A stretch of 64,000 nucleotides of DNA from Geodermatophilus aquaeductus (GTDB lineage Bacteria > Actinomycetota > Actinomycetes > Mycobacteriales > Geodermatophilaceae): NCBI RefSeq assembly GCF_900182545.1, contig NZ_FXTJ01000012.1, forward strand, positions 1 through 64,000. Reading direction: 5' to 3'. Shown in pieces: positions 15,799-24,505 of this stretch (position 1 is its first letter; each line of letters starts with the position of its first letter). A program made the translations under genes and the position numbers. The notes below the pieces were generated by a model, which did no database searches, was not told the DNA's origin, and worked only from the letters and a program-made list of their open reading frames with translations.

Positions 15799-17073
15799 TC
15801 ACCACAGCGACATCGAGCGGGTGAAGATCCCCGCGACATCGTCCTCGGTGACCTCCCGCGGGCAGGTGGCCAGCAGGCGCTGCTGCTTCATCGTGCCCTC
15901 GACCAGGTCGCCGACGTCGCCCTCCTCGAAGCCGACGGCGGCGATCCCGTTCGGGATGTCGATGTCGCGCATCAGGTCGGTGAGCACGGTGGGCAGGAAC
16001 TCCGCGGCGTCGTCGGGCTCGCCGGCGTTGGGCGCGAGCAGCCTGGCCGCGCGGACGTGCCGCTCCGGTGAGGCCTCGAAGGTGAACCGGAAGGCCTCCG
16101 GCGCGGTCAGCGCCACCGACATCCCGTGCGGCACCATCGGCTCGTCGGCCGGGTAGTCCTTGGGGTGGAAGTCCTTCACCTGCCCGGCGATCGGGTAGGC
16201 GTTGGCGTGCGGGATGTGCACGCCGGCGTTGCCGAAGCCCATCCCGGCGAAGGTGGCGGCCATCGCCATGTCGGCCCGCGCCTGGGTGTCGTCGCCGTGC
16301 CGCACCGCCCGGCGGAACGACCCGGCCAGCAGCGACAGCGCCTTCTCCGACCACATGTCCGAGATCGGGTTGGACCCGCAGTAGGGCACCCGCTGCTCCG
16401 GGTCCTTGCGGTCGTAGGTCGTGTACCAGCGCGCGGTGTAGCTCTCCAGCGCGTGGCAGAGGATGTCCATCCCCGAGGCCGCGGTGACGCCGGGCGGCTG
16501 GGTGAGCGTGAGGTCGGGGTCGATGACGGCGAGGGTGGGCCGCAGCCGCGCGTGGCTGATCCCGGTCTTCACCCGCTGCGCGATCACGTCCATCACGCAG
16601 ATCGTGGTGCTCTCCGACCCGGTGCCCGTGGTCGTCGGGACGGCGACCAGCGGCTTCAACGGCTCCGACGGCGCCTGCCCCTTGCCGACCGGCACGTTGA
16701 CGTAGTCCATGAGCTCGCCGGGGTTGGTGGTGAGCAGGTTGATCGCCTTCGCGGTGTCGATGCTCGACCCGCCGCCGACGGCGACGAAGGCGTCCCACGG
16801 CCCCGAGGAGCGGGCGTCCTCGATGGCCTGCGTCAGGCTGACGTCGGTCGGCTCGACGTGCACGCCGTCGTAGACCCGCGCCTCGATGCCGAAGCGGCCC
16901 ATCTGCTCGGCCACCCGCTGCGGCAGGCCGGTGGCCGACACGCCCGGGTCGGTGACCACCAGCACCCGGCGCACGCCGTACCGGCTGAGGTCGTAGCCGA
17001 TCTCGTCGGAGGCCCCGCTGCCGAACTTCAGCTGCGGCGCCCCGTAGGTGAACACGGACTCGGGGCTGGTCAT
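15799..17073 (-). CDS. Hydroxyacid-oxoacid transhydrogenase (iron-containing ADH family)
   Basis: 424 residues. Matches the ADHFE1/HOT branch of group III alcohol dehydrogenases all along: VEPTDVSLTQAI, VAVGGGSSIDTAKA, DYVNVPVGKG, PTTTGTGSESTT, SGMDILCHALESYTA, GSNPISDMWSEKAL, FGNAGVHIPHANAYPI. Metal ligands are the Asp and His of MDILCHALES and the His pair of HIPHANAYP. HOT couples oxidation of 4-hydroxybutyrate to reduction of 2-oxoglutarate without free NAD. GAGGAG precedes the ATG at 17073. Divergent from the cyclase/acyl-CoA synthetase operon, suggesting one catabolic unit. Confidence 0.92.
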   Translation of the reverse strand: MTSPESVFTYGAPQLKFGSGASDEIGYDLSRYGVRRVLVVTDPGVSATGLPQRVAEQMGRFGIEARVYDGVHVEPTDVSLTQAIEDARSSGPWDAFVAVGGGSSIDTAKAINLLTTNPGELMDYVNVPVGKGQAPSEPLKPLVAVPTTTGTGSESTTICVMDVIAQRVKTGISHARLRPTLAVIDPDLTLTQPPGVTAASGMDILCHALESYTARWYTTYDRKDPEQRVPYCGSNPISDMWSEKALSLLAGSFRRAVRHGDDTQARADMAMAATFAGMGFGNAGVHIPHANAYPIAGQVKDFHPKDYPADEPMVPHGMSVALTAPEAFRFTFEASPERHVRAARLLAPNAGEPDDAAEFLPTVLTDLMRDIDIPNGIAAVGFEEGDVGDLVEGTMKQQRLLATCPREVTEDDVAGIFTRSMSLW

Positions 17074-17103
17074 GGCGGTCTCCTCGGGCAGCGGACGGAT
17101 CCA

Positions 17104-17144
17104 GTTGCAGTGATCGTTGCACCCTCCTTGTGGCGGCGACCACA
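17104..17144. promoter_or_regulatory. Candidate regulatory repeats between the transhydrogenase and cyclase genes
   Basis: In the 120-base divergent gap, GTTGCA occurs twice as a direct repeat 12 bases apart (17104-17109 and 17116-17121), followed by an inverted repeat TGTGG-N6-CCACA (17129-17144). Either could be a regulator site shared by both operons; no regulator gene is adjacent. Confidence 0.4.
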
Positions 17145-17193
17145 GCGAGGCAGGGTCGGGTGCACCCGCCAACCTTCCCCCTGGAGAGCTGCC

Positions 17194-18162
17194 GTGACCG
17201 CTGAGCCCGAGACCACCGTCCCCTCCCTCGACGACCTGCTCGCCGACTCCCCGTCCAACTGGGGCAAGTGGGGCGACGACGACGAGGTGGGCAGCCTGAA
17301 CTACCTCGGCCCCGAGCAGGTGCTCGCCGCCGTCGGCCTGGTCCGCCAGGGCAAGGTCTTCACCCTGCAGCGGCTGATCGGCGACCCGAAGGGCGACCCG
17401 GTGTGGCCCGGGCGCACGCCGGCCGAGCGCACCCAGATCCTCGACGAGTCCACCTGGGACTCCCCCGACGCGCCGCAGTACCCCGGCGGCCTGCACTACG
17501 CCGACGACAAGATCAACGCCTTCCTGCAGGGCTCCACGCAGTACGACGGCCTGGGCCACGTCTGGTATGGCGGCAAGATCTGGAACGGTTACGACGCGCG
17601 GACCACCGTCGGCGGGCTGGACAAGGCGAGCGTCGAGCCGATCGCCCAGCGCGGCGTCGTCGGCCGGTACGTGCTCCTGGACATGGCCCGCTTCCGCGGC
17701 AAGCCGACCCTCGACAAGGGCGAGACCTTCACCCACGAGGACCTGCTCGCCTGCGCCGCGCAGCAGGGCGTGGAGATCCGCAAGCGCGACATCCTCGTCA
17801 TCCGGACCAACTTCCTGCAGTTGTTCTTCGAGCAGGGCGAGGCCTTCTACGAGGGCTTCAACGAGCCGGGTCTGGTCTACAGCCCCGGGCTGGTGCGGTG
17901 GTTCCAGGAGATGGAGATCCCCAACCTGGTCACCGACACCATCGCCAACGAGGTCACCACCGACCCGAACAACGGCGTCGCGCTGGTCCTGCACAACGCG
18001 CTCATGCGCAACCTCGGGGTCACCCTCACCGAGATCGCCGACCTCGAGGCGCTGGCCGCCGACTCCGCCGAGGACGGCCAGTACGAGGGCCTCTACGTCG
18101 CCGCGCCGCTGAAGGTCGCCAAGGGCAGCGGCTCCCCGGTCAACCCCGTCGTCCTGAAGTAG
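17194..18162 (+). CDS. Cyclase family protein (kynurenine formamidase-like fold)
   Basis: 322 residues of the PF04199 'putative cyclase' family: WGKWGDDDEVGSLNYLGPEQV at the N-terminus, then STQYDGLGHVWYGGKIWNGY, a variant of the HxGTHxDxPxH metal motif that here keeps D and H but has Q for the first His. GVVGRYVLLDMARF and TNEV-like NEVTTDPNNG follow. Members hydrolyse amides, lactones or dehydrate polyols. GGAG lies 7 bases before the GTG. First gene of a two-gene operon with the acyl-CoA synthetase (6-base gap). Confidence 0.87.
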   Translation: MTAEPETTVPSLDDLLADSPSNWGKWGDDDEVGSLNYLGPEQVLAAVGLVRQGKVFTLQRLIGDPKGDPVWPGRTPAERTQILDESTWDSPDAPQYPGGLHYADDKINAFLQGSTQYDGLGHVWYGGKIWNGYDARTTVGGLDKASVEPIAQRGVVGRYVLLDMARFRGKPTLDKGETFTHEDLLACAAQQGVEIRKRDILVIRTNFLQLFFEQGEAFYEGFNEPGLVYSPGLVRWFQEMEIPNLVTDTIANEVTTDPNNGVALVLHNALMRNLGVTLTEIADLEALAADSAEDGQYEGLYVAAPLKVAKGSGSPVNPVVLK

Positions 18163-18168
18163 GCCACC

Positions 18169-19818
18169 GTGAGCGTCTACGACGACCGGCCCTGGCTGGC
18201 GCTCTACGGCGACCAGCCGGCCGACTACGACATCGAGTTCGACGACGCCCTGTCGATGTTCCGGGCCGGGGTGGAACGGGACCCCGACGGCGACGCGCTG
18301 CGCTACTTCGACGGCACCCTCGTCCGCCGCGACCTCGACGAGATGACCGACGCGCTGGCGGCCGGCCTGCTCGGACAGGGTTTCCGGCCGGGCGACCGGC
18401 TGGCGGTCTACCTGCAGAACGTGCCGCAGTTCGTCATGGCCATGGTCGCCACCTGGAAGGCCGGCGGCGTCATGGTGTCGATCAACCCGATGAGCCGGAC
18501 GCGGGAGCTGTCCTACCTGCTCAAGGACTCCGGGGCGACGGTGCTGCTCTCCCTCGACACGCTCTACGACGAGGTGGCCCGCGACGTCGTCCCCGACACC
18601 GACGTCCGCCTGGTGCTCACCACCAGCGGGCTGGACCTGCAGACCCGCGACGACGAGCGGCTGTTCGCCGGGGTGACCCGGCAGCGGCACGAGGGCACCA
18701 CCGACCTGCTGGAGTTCATCGGCGCCCACCGCGGGCAGACGCCGCCCCCGGTGACCCTCGGCCCGGACGACGTGGCGTTCCTGACCTACACGTCGGGGAC
18801 GACGGGCGTGCCCAAGGGCGCGATGAACACCCACCGCAACGTCGTCTTCACCGCGCAGGTCTACCGGGACTGGGTGCACGCCGGGCGCGACGGCGCGATC
18901 TTCGGCATCGCCCCGCTGTTCCACATCACCGGCCTGATCGGCCACGTGGCGGTGAGCATGCTGGTCCCGGCGCCGTTGGTGCTGGCCTACCGGTTCGAGC
19001 CGCAGGTGGTGCTCGACGCCTTCCTCGAGCACCGGCCGGCATTCACCATCGGCGCGATCACCGCGTTCAGCGCGCTGCTCAACGCGCCGGGGTTCAGGAA
19101 GGAGCACTTCGACTCGTTCACGTCGATCTACTCCGGCGGCGCGGCCATCTCCCCGTCGGCCGAGCGCGGGTTCCTGGAGGCCACCGGCAAGCAGGTGCAC
19201 AACGCCTACGGCCTCACCGAGACGACGTCGCCGATGACGGTGACGCCGTTCGGGTCGCCGTCGCCGGTGGACCCGACCTCGGGTGCGCTGTCGGTGGGCG
19301 TGCCCGCGCCCAGCACGATCGTCCGCATCCAGGACGACGACGGGCAGGACCTGCCGCTGGGCGAGGTCGGCGAGATCGTGGCCGACGGCCCGCAGGTGGT
19401 GGCCGGCTACTGGGGCAAGCCCGAGGAGACGGCGGCCGGCCTGCCCGGCGGGGCGCTCAAGAGCGGCGACGTCGGGTTCATGGACCCGCAGGGCTGGGTG
19501 TTCATCGTCGACCGCAAGAAGGACATGATCAACGCGTCGGGATACAAGGTGTGGCCGCGCGAGGTCGAGGACGTCCTGGCCGAGCACCCCGCCGTCCGCG
19601 AGTCGGCCGTCGTCGGCGTCCCCGACGAGAAGCGCGGGGAGACGGTGAAGGCTTTCGTCAGCCTCAAGCCCGGGTCGAGCGTGACCCCGGACGAGCTGAT
19701 CGCTCACTGCAAGCAGCGGATGGCCGCCTACAAGTACCCGCGCAGCGTCGAGTTGGTCGACGAGCTGCCCAAGACGGTCACCGGCAAGATCCTGCGCCGC
19801 GAGCTGCGGGGCAGCTGA
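18169..19818 (+). CDS. Acyl-CoA synthetase (AMP-forming, ANL superfamily)
   Basis: 549 residues. The P-loop TYTSGTTGVPKGAM, the A5 motif YGLTETT, the hinge DRKKDMI and the C-terminal catalytic Lys in PKTVTGKILRREL are intact. Activates a carboxylic acid to acyl-AMP, then acyl-CoA; the substrate could be medium/long-chain fatty or a ring-cleavage acid. GTG start 6 bases after the cyclase stop. Followed by a strong bidirectional stem-loop. Confidence 0.92.
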   Translation: MSVYDDRPWLALYGDQPADYDIEFDDALSMFRAGVERDPDGDALRYFDGTLVRRDLDEMTDALAAGLLGQGFRPGDRLAVYLQNVPQFVMAMVATWKAGGVMVSINPMSRTRELSYLLKDSGATVLLSLDTLYDEVARDVVPDTDVRLVLTTSGLDLQTRDDERLFAGVTRQRHEGTTDLLEFIGAHRGQTPPPVTLGPDDVAFLTYTSGTTGVPKGAMNTHRNVVFTAQVYRDWVHAGRDGAIFGIAPLFHITGLIGHVAVSMLVPAPLVLAYRFEPQVVLDAFLEHRPAFTIGAITAFSALLNAPGFRKEHFDSFTSIYSGGAAISPSAERGFLEATGKQVHNAYGLTETTSPMTVTPFGSPSPVDPTSGALSVGVPAPSTIVRIQDDDGQDLPLGEVGEIVADGPQVVAGYWGKPEETAAGLPGGALKSGDVGFMDPQGWVFIVDRKKDMINASGYKVWPREVEDVLAEHPAVRESAVVGVPDEKRGETVKAFVSLKPGSSVTPDELIAHCKQRMAAYKYPRSVELVDELPKTVTGKILRRELRGS

Positions 19819-19823
19819 GCGGG

Positions 19824-19855
19824 CCGGGTCCCCGCCGTCCGCGGCGGGGACCCGG
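19824..19855. terminator. Bidirectional stem-loop terminator
   Basis: 14-bp perfect arms (19824-19837 and 19842-19855) with loop tccg, filling the 37-base gap between two convergent stop codons. No U-tract on either strand, as is common in actinobacteria. Confidence 0.75.
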
Positions 19856-20752
19856 TCAGCCGACCGGCGCGCCCGGCCGGCGTGCGGACGCGGTCCGGGC
19901 CGCGCGGGCGCCGAACGCGCCGGTGCCGACGACCGCCAGCAGCAGGGCGACGTACGCCCAGAGCCAGGGGTCGCCCGGGTCCATCTCGGGCCGGTACCAG
20001 AACACCACCACCAGCTCGAGCACCCCGAAGACGGTGTACGTGGCCCCCGCGACGAACATCCGGCCGAGATCCCGCTCCCGGACGACCAGGGCGGCGGCGA
20101 ACCCGAGGGCGAGCAGCCACGCACCGATCACCTGGGAGCTCAACGGGGTGATCTCCCAGGGCCAGAACAACGCGACGGTCTCCACGTGGTGGTGCACGGT
20201 GAGCCCGGCGGCGAAGAGGGCCGCGCCCGCCGCCAGCATCAGCGTGCCCTCGACGACCAGCAGCACGGTCAGCCAGCCCGGCACCGGCCGCAGCACCGCC
20301 GGGCGCCCGCGCCGGCGCATCTCCTGCGCGAGGACCACCGTGACGCACGCCGCCGGGATCACGAGGTAGACGGCGAGCCAGATCCAGGCCGCCGCCCGGG
20401 CGACCTGCCCGCCGTCCAGCAGGTGCAGCCGGTGCGTGTGGATCAGCGTCGCGACGCAGGTGAGGACGGTGAAGACGGTGACGGTGAGCACCGGGACGCG
20501 GATCGCGCTCCAGCGGTCCTGCCGGAGCGACAGCGCCGAGAGCACCGCGCCCGCGGTGTAGGCGGCCCCGAGGAACGCGGCGGTCGCCTCGGTGTGGATC
20601 GACCAGGCCCAGAAGCGGTCGGCGACGTCGGCGAGCACGAACAGCTGGTTGACCGCGAGCAGCGTGAGCACGAGGAAGGCCACCAGCAGCCACCTCGTGC
20701 CGCGGCGGATCTCCTCGCCGGCGTCCCCGACCTCCGCTCCCACTGATCCCAT
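19856..20752 (-). CDS. Multi-spanning membrane protein (paralogue of the protein at 32341-33228)
   Basis: 298 residues with about eight hydrophobic segments. No family I recognise. Conserved with its paralogue are an AAFLGA(A/G)Y(T/A)AG stretch, RVPVLT, a (F/L)WPW(E/T)(I/L)TPL motif, GAWL(L/V)A(L/F)G, and AYTVFGVL-type segment near the C-terminus. Start ATG at 20752. The gene ends against the terminator at 19855. Possibly an energy or redox-related membrane protein, but nothing in the sequence decides this. Confidence 0.85.
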   Translation of the reverse strand: MGSVGAEVGDAGEEIRRGTRWLLVAFLVLTLLAVNQLFVLADVADRFWAWSIHTEATAAFLGAAYTAGAVLSALSLRQDRWSAIRVPVLTVTVFTVLTCVATLIHTHRLHLLDGGQVARAAAWIWLAVYLVIPAACVTVVLAQEMRRRGRPAVLRPVPGWLTVLLVVEGTLMLAAGAALFAAGLTVHHHVETVALFWPWEITPLSSQVIGAWLLALGFAAALVVRERDLGRMFVAGATYTVFGVLELVVVFWYRPEMDPGDPWLWAYVALLLAVVGTGAFGARAARTASARRPGAPVG

Positions 20753-20834
20753 CGCCTGCCGCCCGTCGGACCCCCCGGCCCAGGCTGGCCCGTCGTCTCG
20801 GCCGGGACCAGGGTCCTGGGACCCCGCGGCCCGG

Positions 20835-21629
20835 TCAGCCGCCTCCGTACTCCGTCCAGACGTCCCACCCGAGCCGCACGACCAGCGCGCTCACCACGAC
20901 GAGGAACACCGCGCGGACGAAGCCGGTGCCGCGGCGGGTCGCCGTCCGGGAACCGAGGTACCCGCCGAGCGTGTTGGCCGCGGCGAGCAGCAGGCCCAGC
21001 CCCCACACCACCGCCCCGTGCGGCACGAAGAACGCCAGCGCCCCGAGGTTGGTGGCGACGTTGACGATCTTGGCCTTGGCGCTGGCGTGCAGGAAGTCGT
21101 AGCCCAGCAGCGACACCAGGGCGAAGACGAGGAACGAGCCGGTGCCCGGCCCGAGCACGCCGTCGTAGAACCCGATCGCCCCGCCGATCGCCAGGGCGGT
21201 GCCGGCGTGCCGGCGGCCGGTGTGCCGCAGCGCCGTCACCTCGCCCAGCGAGGGCCGCAACGCGGTGAACAGCGCGATGCCGACCAGCGCGACGACGATC
21301 ACGGGTTCGATCACCGCCGCCGGCAGCAGCGCCGCGACCGAGGCACCGACGGAGGAGGCCACCAGGGCGACGGCGGCCATCGGCAGCGCGGTGCGCAGGT
21401 CGGGGTGCACGCGCCGCTGGTAGGTGACCGCGCTCGTCGTCGTCCCGAAGACCGACGCGAGCTTGTTGGTGGCCAGCGCCTGCACCGGGGCGAGCCCGGG
21501 CACCAGCAGCAGGGCGGGCAGCTGGACGAGCCCGCCGCCGCCGACGACGGCGTCGACCCAGCCGGCCGCGAGGGCGGCGACCAGCACGAAGGCGAGGACC
21601 GACGGCGCCAGGCCGTCCGGGAGCAGCAC
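20835..21629 (-). CDS. TauE/SafE-family sulfite/organosulfonate exporter
   Basis: 264 residues, about eight membrane helices in two repeats. Repeat signatures: AAGWVDAVVGGGGLVQLPALLL and LAIGGAIGFYDGVLGPGTGSFL, which is how TauE/SafE (DUF81) proteins begin each half. The GTG at 21629, after a GAGGGAGG, gives family length; a longer form from an ATG at 21713 would overlap the divergent YihY start and adds a polar, unconserved leader. Substrate in relatives: sulfite, sulfoacetate or other small anions. Confidence 0.88.
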   Translation of the reverse strand: MLLPDGLAPSVLAFVLVAALAAGWVDAVVGGGGLVQLPALLLVPGLAPVQALATNKLASVFGTTTSAVTYQRRVHPDLRTALPMAAVALVASSVGASVAALLPAAVIEPVIVVALVGIALFTALRPSLGEVTALRHTGRRHAGTALAIGGAIGFYDGVLGPGTGSFLVFALVSLLGYDFLHASAKAKIVNVATNLGALAFFVPHGAVVWGLGLLLAAANTLGGYLGSRTATRRGTGFVRAVFLVVVSALVVRLGWDVWTEYGGG

Positions 21630-21711
21630 GGGGACCCAGCCTCCCTCACCGGCGGGAAGACGGAACGACCGGGTCCGTTGCGGGCGGCCGCCGGCGGGGG
21701 TGGGATGGTGC

Positions 21712-22674
21712 ATGGCCCGCGCCCGGCAGGAGGAGCCGGCCACCGGGGCGCGCTCTCCGCACCACCTGTCGGCCCGGGACTGGCGCCACGTGCTGCGCCG
21801 CGTCGCCGCGCACGTCTTCGGCGAGCGGCTGATGGTCCAGGCCTCGGCCGTGGCCTTCTTCGCGATCCTGTCCGTCGCGCCGGTGCTGGTCACCGCGGTG
21901 TCGGTCTACGGCGTGGTCAACACCCCGGAGGAGGCGCTCGAGGAGCTGTCGGGGCTGGTGCGGATGCTGCCCCCCGACCTGCGGTCCCTGGTGCAGGAGC
22001 AGCTGACGACGATCGCCTCCGCCTCGACCAACGTGCTCACGCTGCGGGGGCTGGGCGGCCTCGCCGCGGCGCTGTGGACGGCGACGACCGCCATGACCTA
22101 CCTGGTCGACGGCCTGACCCTCGCCTACCGCGAGACCGAGACGCGCGGCTTCCTGCGCCGCAGCGGCCAGGCCCTGGTCCTCGTGCTCGGCGGCGCGGTC
22201 CTGCTGGCCGGCGCCCTCGTGGTCGGCGGCCTCACCTCGTCGGCCCTCGACGGCGCGCCGGGCCCGGTGCGCACCCTCGTCCCGGCACTGTCCTGGGTCG
22301 CCGCCGCGGTGGTGATGTCGGCGGTGCTCGCCGTCCTCTACCGGTTCGGCCCCGACCGCCGGCAGGCCCGCTGGCGCTGGCTCACACCCGGCTCGTCGGC
22401 CGCGACGCTGCTGTGGCTGGCGGCGACCATCGGCTTCTTCGCCTACGTCCGGAGCCTGGGCGACTACGCGGCCACGTACGGGTCGCTGGCCGGCGTCGCC
22501 ATCAGCATGGTGTGGCTCTGGACGACGGTGTTCCTCGTCATCGTCGGCGCCGCGGTGAACGCCGAGGCCGAGAAGCAGACCGTCCGCGACTCCACCGTGG
22601 GACCCGAGCAGCCCCTCGGCGAGCGCGGGGCCGTGGTCGCCGACAGCGCGCCGCCCTACCCGGGCGAGCGCTGA
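21712..22674 (+). CDS. YihY/BrkB-family inner membrane protein
   Basis: 320 residues with six or so helices. Family marks: the early FGERLMVQASAVAFFAILSVAPVL, then GGLAAALWTATTAMTYLVDGL, and near the end YGSLAGVAISMVWLWTTVFLVIVGAAVNAEAE. Once mis-annotated as RNase BN; role unknown, suggested in envelope function. Divergent from tauE. Its TGA and the TCA of the convergent VldE-like gene lie in CTGAG-G-CTCAG (22671-22681). Confidence 0.9.
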   Translation: MARARQEEPATGARSPHHLSARDWRHVLRRVAAHVFGERLMVQASAVAFFAILSVAPVLVTAVSVYGVVNTPEEALEELSGLVRMLPPDLRSLVQEQLTTIASASTNVLTLRGLGGLAAALWTATTAMTYLVDGLTLAYRETETRGFLRRSGQALVLVLGGAVLLAGALVVGGLTSSALDGAPGPVRTLVPALSWVAAAVVMSAVLAVLYRFGPDRRQARWRWLTPGSSAATLLWLAATIGFFAYVRSLGDYAATYGSLAGVAISMVWLWTTVFLVIVGAAVNAEAEKQTVRDSTVGPEQPLGERGAVVADSAPPYPGER

Positions 22675-22677
22675 GGC

Positions 22678-23613
22678 TCAGTTGTAGTTGACGTGCACGT
22701 GGTCGTAGTGGTTGGCCGTCGTGCCGCCGCGGTCCTCCATCGTCGACCAGGAGCCGTTCGGCGAGGACAGCATCCGCTGCTGCCAGATGAGGTAGTCGAC
22801 GCCGAGCTCGTCCCAGTGCGCCCGGTGGTAGGCCACGATCGCGTCGCCGAGGGCGGCGTCGGTCATGACCATGTAGTCCAGGGCCAGGCCCGAGGGGTGA
22901 CCGCCGGGGTCGGCGGCGCTGGCGCGGGTGCCGCCGAGGGTGATCCCGTCGGCGCCGGGCACGTTGCTGACGACGGTGTTCGCGGCGGCCTGCACCTGCG
23001 GCTTCACGCTACCGGCGGTGTTGGTGATGCGGGCGACGACCGAGGCGGCGGTCGACGAGGCGACGGTGGCCGCGCCCTGCGAGGACTCCGCGGCCTCGGC
23101 CTCCTCGGCCTCCGCCGCGTCGGCCTGCGCCTCGGCCTGCTCCGCGGCGGCGGCCTCGGCGGCCTGCGCTGCGGCGGCGGCCTCGGCGGCGGCCTGCGCG
23201 GCCGCGGCCTCCTCGGCGGCGCGGGCGGCGGCCTCGGCCTCGGCGCGCTGCCGGTCGACGGTGGCCTGGTCGGCGGCGGCCTGCGACTGCTGCGCCGCGG
23301 TCTCGGCGGCCTCGCGGCTGCTGCGGGTGGCCGCGAGGTCCTCGAGCGGCTGCAGGTCGGCCGGGGCGGTCTCGGCCGGGCCGGACTGCGCCGAGAGCCC
23401 GAGCGCCTGGGCGACGGCGACCGACTCGGTCGCCGTCCCGGCCTCGGCGGTGGCCGCGGGCTGCGGGCCGACCAGGACGTTGACCAGGACGGCGCCGGCG
23501 GCGGCGACGCCCAGGTAGATGCCCGGACGGCGGCCGGCGAGCGGGCCGCGGCGGCGGTTGGAACGGTTCACGGACGCGGCGGAGCGGCCGGAGGTGGTCG
23601 TGCGGGGGTGCAT
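22678..23613 (-). CDS. Secreted cell-wall protein: Ala-rich coiled coil plus VldE/M15-like C-terminal domain
   Basis: 311 residues. Basic N-terminus, then a signal-anchor or signal peptide (GIYLGVAAAGAVLVNVLVG), an Ala/Glu-rich coiled coil at roughly 95-185, a linker, and a C-terminal domain with HPSGLALDYMV and TTANHYDHVHVNYN. That pair is the metal-site pattern of the ARB_07466/VldE-like domain related to M15 peptidases. Such genes and NlpC/P60 or Rpf genes are the usual targets of the c-di-AMP riboswitch in actinobacteria, and one sits directly upstream here. Likely involved in peptidoglycan binding or remodelling. Confidence 0.88.
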   Translation of the reverse strand: MHPRTTTSGRSAASVNRSNRRRGPLAGRRPGIYLGVAAAGAVLVNVLVGPQPAATAEAGTATESVAVAQALGLSAQSGPAETAPADLQPLEDLAATRSSREAAETAAQQSQAAADQATVDRQRAEAEAAARAAEEAAAAQAAAEAAAAAQAAEAAAAEQAEAQADAAEAEEAEAAESSQGAATVASSTAASVVARITNTAGSVKPQVQAAANTVVSNVPGADGITLGGTRASAADPGGHPSGLALDYMVMTDAALGDAIVAYHRAHWDELGVDYLIWQQRMLSSPNGSWSTMEDRGGTTANHYDHVHVNYN

Positions 23614-23631
23614 GGATCCGTCTCTCCCGTC

Positions 23632-23790
23632 AGCCGCCTACCGAGTTAGCTGACGGGTTCGGGCGGGAAGCAGCCCTACCTGCACGGACACACGGGTCCG
23701 GTGCGGGATTCACCCCAGTACTGCGGTGGGTCCCCGGCTCGCCCTCGGGGCGACTCGGCGGCGACCGTCCGGGTCCCCGGACGGGGACAG
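23632..23790 (-). ncRNA. c-di-AMP riboswitch (ydaO/yuaA class)
   Basis: The minus-strand leader ending about 19 bases before the VldE-like ATG carries the ydaO signature in order: GCCGGGGACCCA, GGGGTGAATCCCGC, AGGGCTGCTTCCCGCCC, then GAACCCGTCAGCTAACTCGG and TAGGCGG. Downstream bases give a stem with the last segment. In actinobacteria this switch turns off cell-wall hydrolase genes when c-di-AMP binds. Ends are approximate; the 3' end is better fixed than the 5' end. Confidence 0.88.
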
Positions 23791-23897
23791 GGCCGGACGG
23801 CCTCGGCCACGGTAGCCGCCGTTACCCGGCCGTGACAATCGGCGGCCGGGGATCCGTGACGCGACCCACGTCCGGGACGCGGTCGTGGGGGAGGCGG

Positions 23898-24476
23898 TCA
23901 GGAGGAGCCGCGGAGCCGCTCGACGAGCCGTGCCGGCGTCTGCACCCACCACACGGTCACGCGCCAGTGCAGGCGCGCGGCCGCCCGGACGCCGCGCACT
24001 CCGAAGGCGGCGAGGTCGGACCACTCGGCCGGCCGCGGGGCGCGCGCGAACACCGGCGGGGCGCCGTCGTCCGGGTCCTCCGGATCCGTCTGCTGGGCCG
24101 TCCGCGCCGGCGCCGGCTCCTCCCGCGGGGGCTGCTCCGGGACGAGCAGGTCGAGGGCCGAGCGCCGCCGCGGTCCGCGCAGCGACGCGAACGACGGGAT
24201 CGGCGGGGAGGCGGGGCCGTCGTCGGCGGTGTCACCGTCGGTGGTGTCGTCGGGCAGCGGCCACAGGCCCTGGGCCACCGGCTCGGGGACGACGGCGCGG
24301 ATGGCGGCCACCATCGCCGGCCCCAGGCCCGGGACGGCGGACAGCTCGCGGCGGGTGAGCCCGGCCAGCTCGTCGACAGTGGTGACACCGGCGCGGGCCA
24401 GCGCACCCACCGCGCGTGCGGGCAGGCCCAGCTCCTGCACGGTCCCCGTCGGCACGTCCCGCGACCTCGTCGGCAT
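23898..24476 (-). CDS. Helix-hairpin-helix protein
   Basis: 192 residues. The N-terminus (LGLPARAVGALARAGVTTVDEL, GLTRRELSAVPGLGPAMVAAI) is a pair of helix-hairpin-helix units like the RNA polymerase alpha C-terminal domain. The middle is acidic and Pro-rich, and the C-terminus is basic and Trp-rich. No enzyme signature. It may bind DNA non-specifically. Same strand as the kinase upstream (29-base gap), so possibly co-transcribed. Confidence 0.72.
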   Translation of the reverse strand: MPTRSRDVPTGTVQELGLPARAVGALARAGVTTVDELAGLTRRELSAVPGLGPAMVAAIRAVVPEPVAQGLWPLPDDTTDGDTADDGPASPPIPSFASLRGPRRRSALDLLVPEQPPREEPAPARTAQQTDPEDPDDGAPPVFARAPRPAEWSDLAAFGVRGVRAAARLHWRVTVWWVQTPARLVERLRGSS

Positions 24477-24505
24477 GGCGTCAGAACCTAGCCCCGCGCG
24501 CCGCG

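Noticed and set aside
15799-20124. A 1441-residue minus-strand frame ending in the transhydrogenase
   Set aside because: Only the last 424 residues are a real gene with its own ribosome-binding site and ATG at 17073; the rest is antisense to the cyclase and synthetase genes.
21295-21310. Possible tRNA T-loop-like GGTTCGATCAC
   Set aside because: Lies inside the tauE gene, with no acceptor or anticodon stems around it.
21630-21713. Longer TauE N-terminus from the ATG at 21713
   Set aside because: It would overlap the divergent YihY start and adds a polar leader; the GTG at 21629 has a ribosome-binding site and gives family length.
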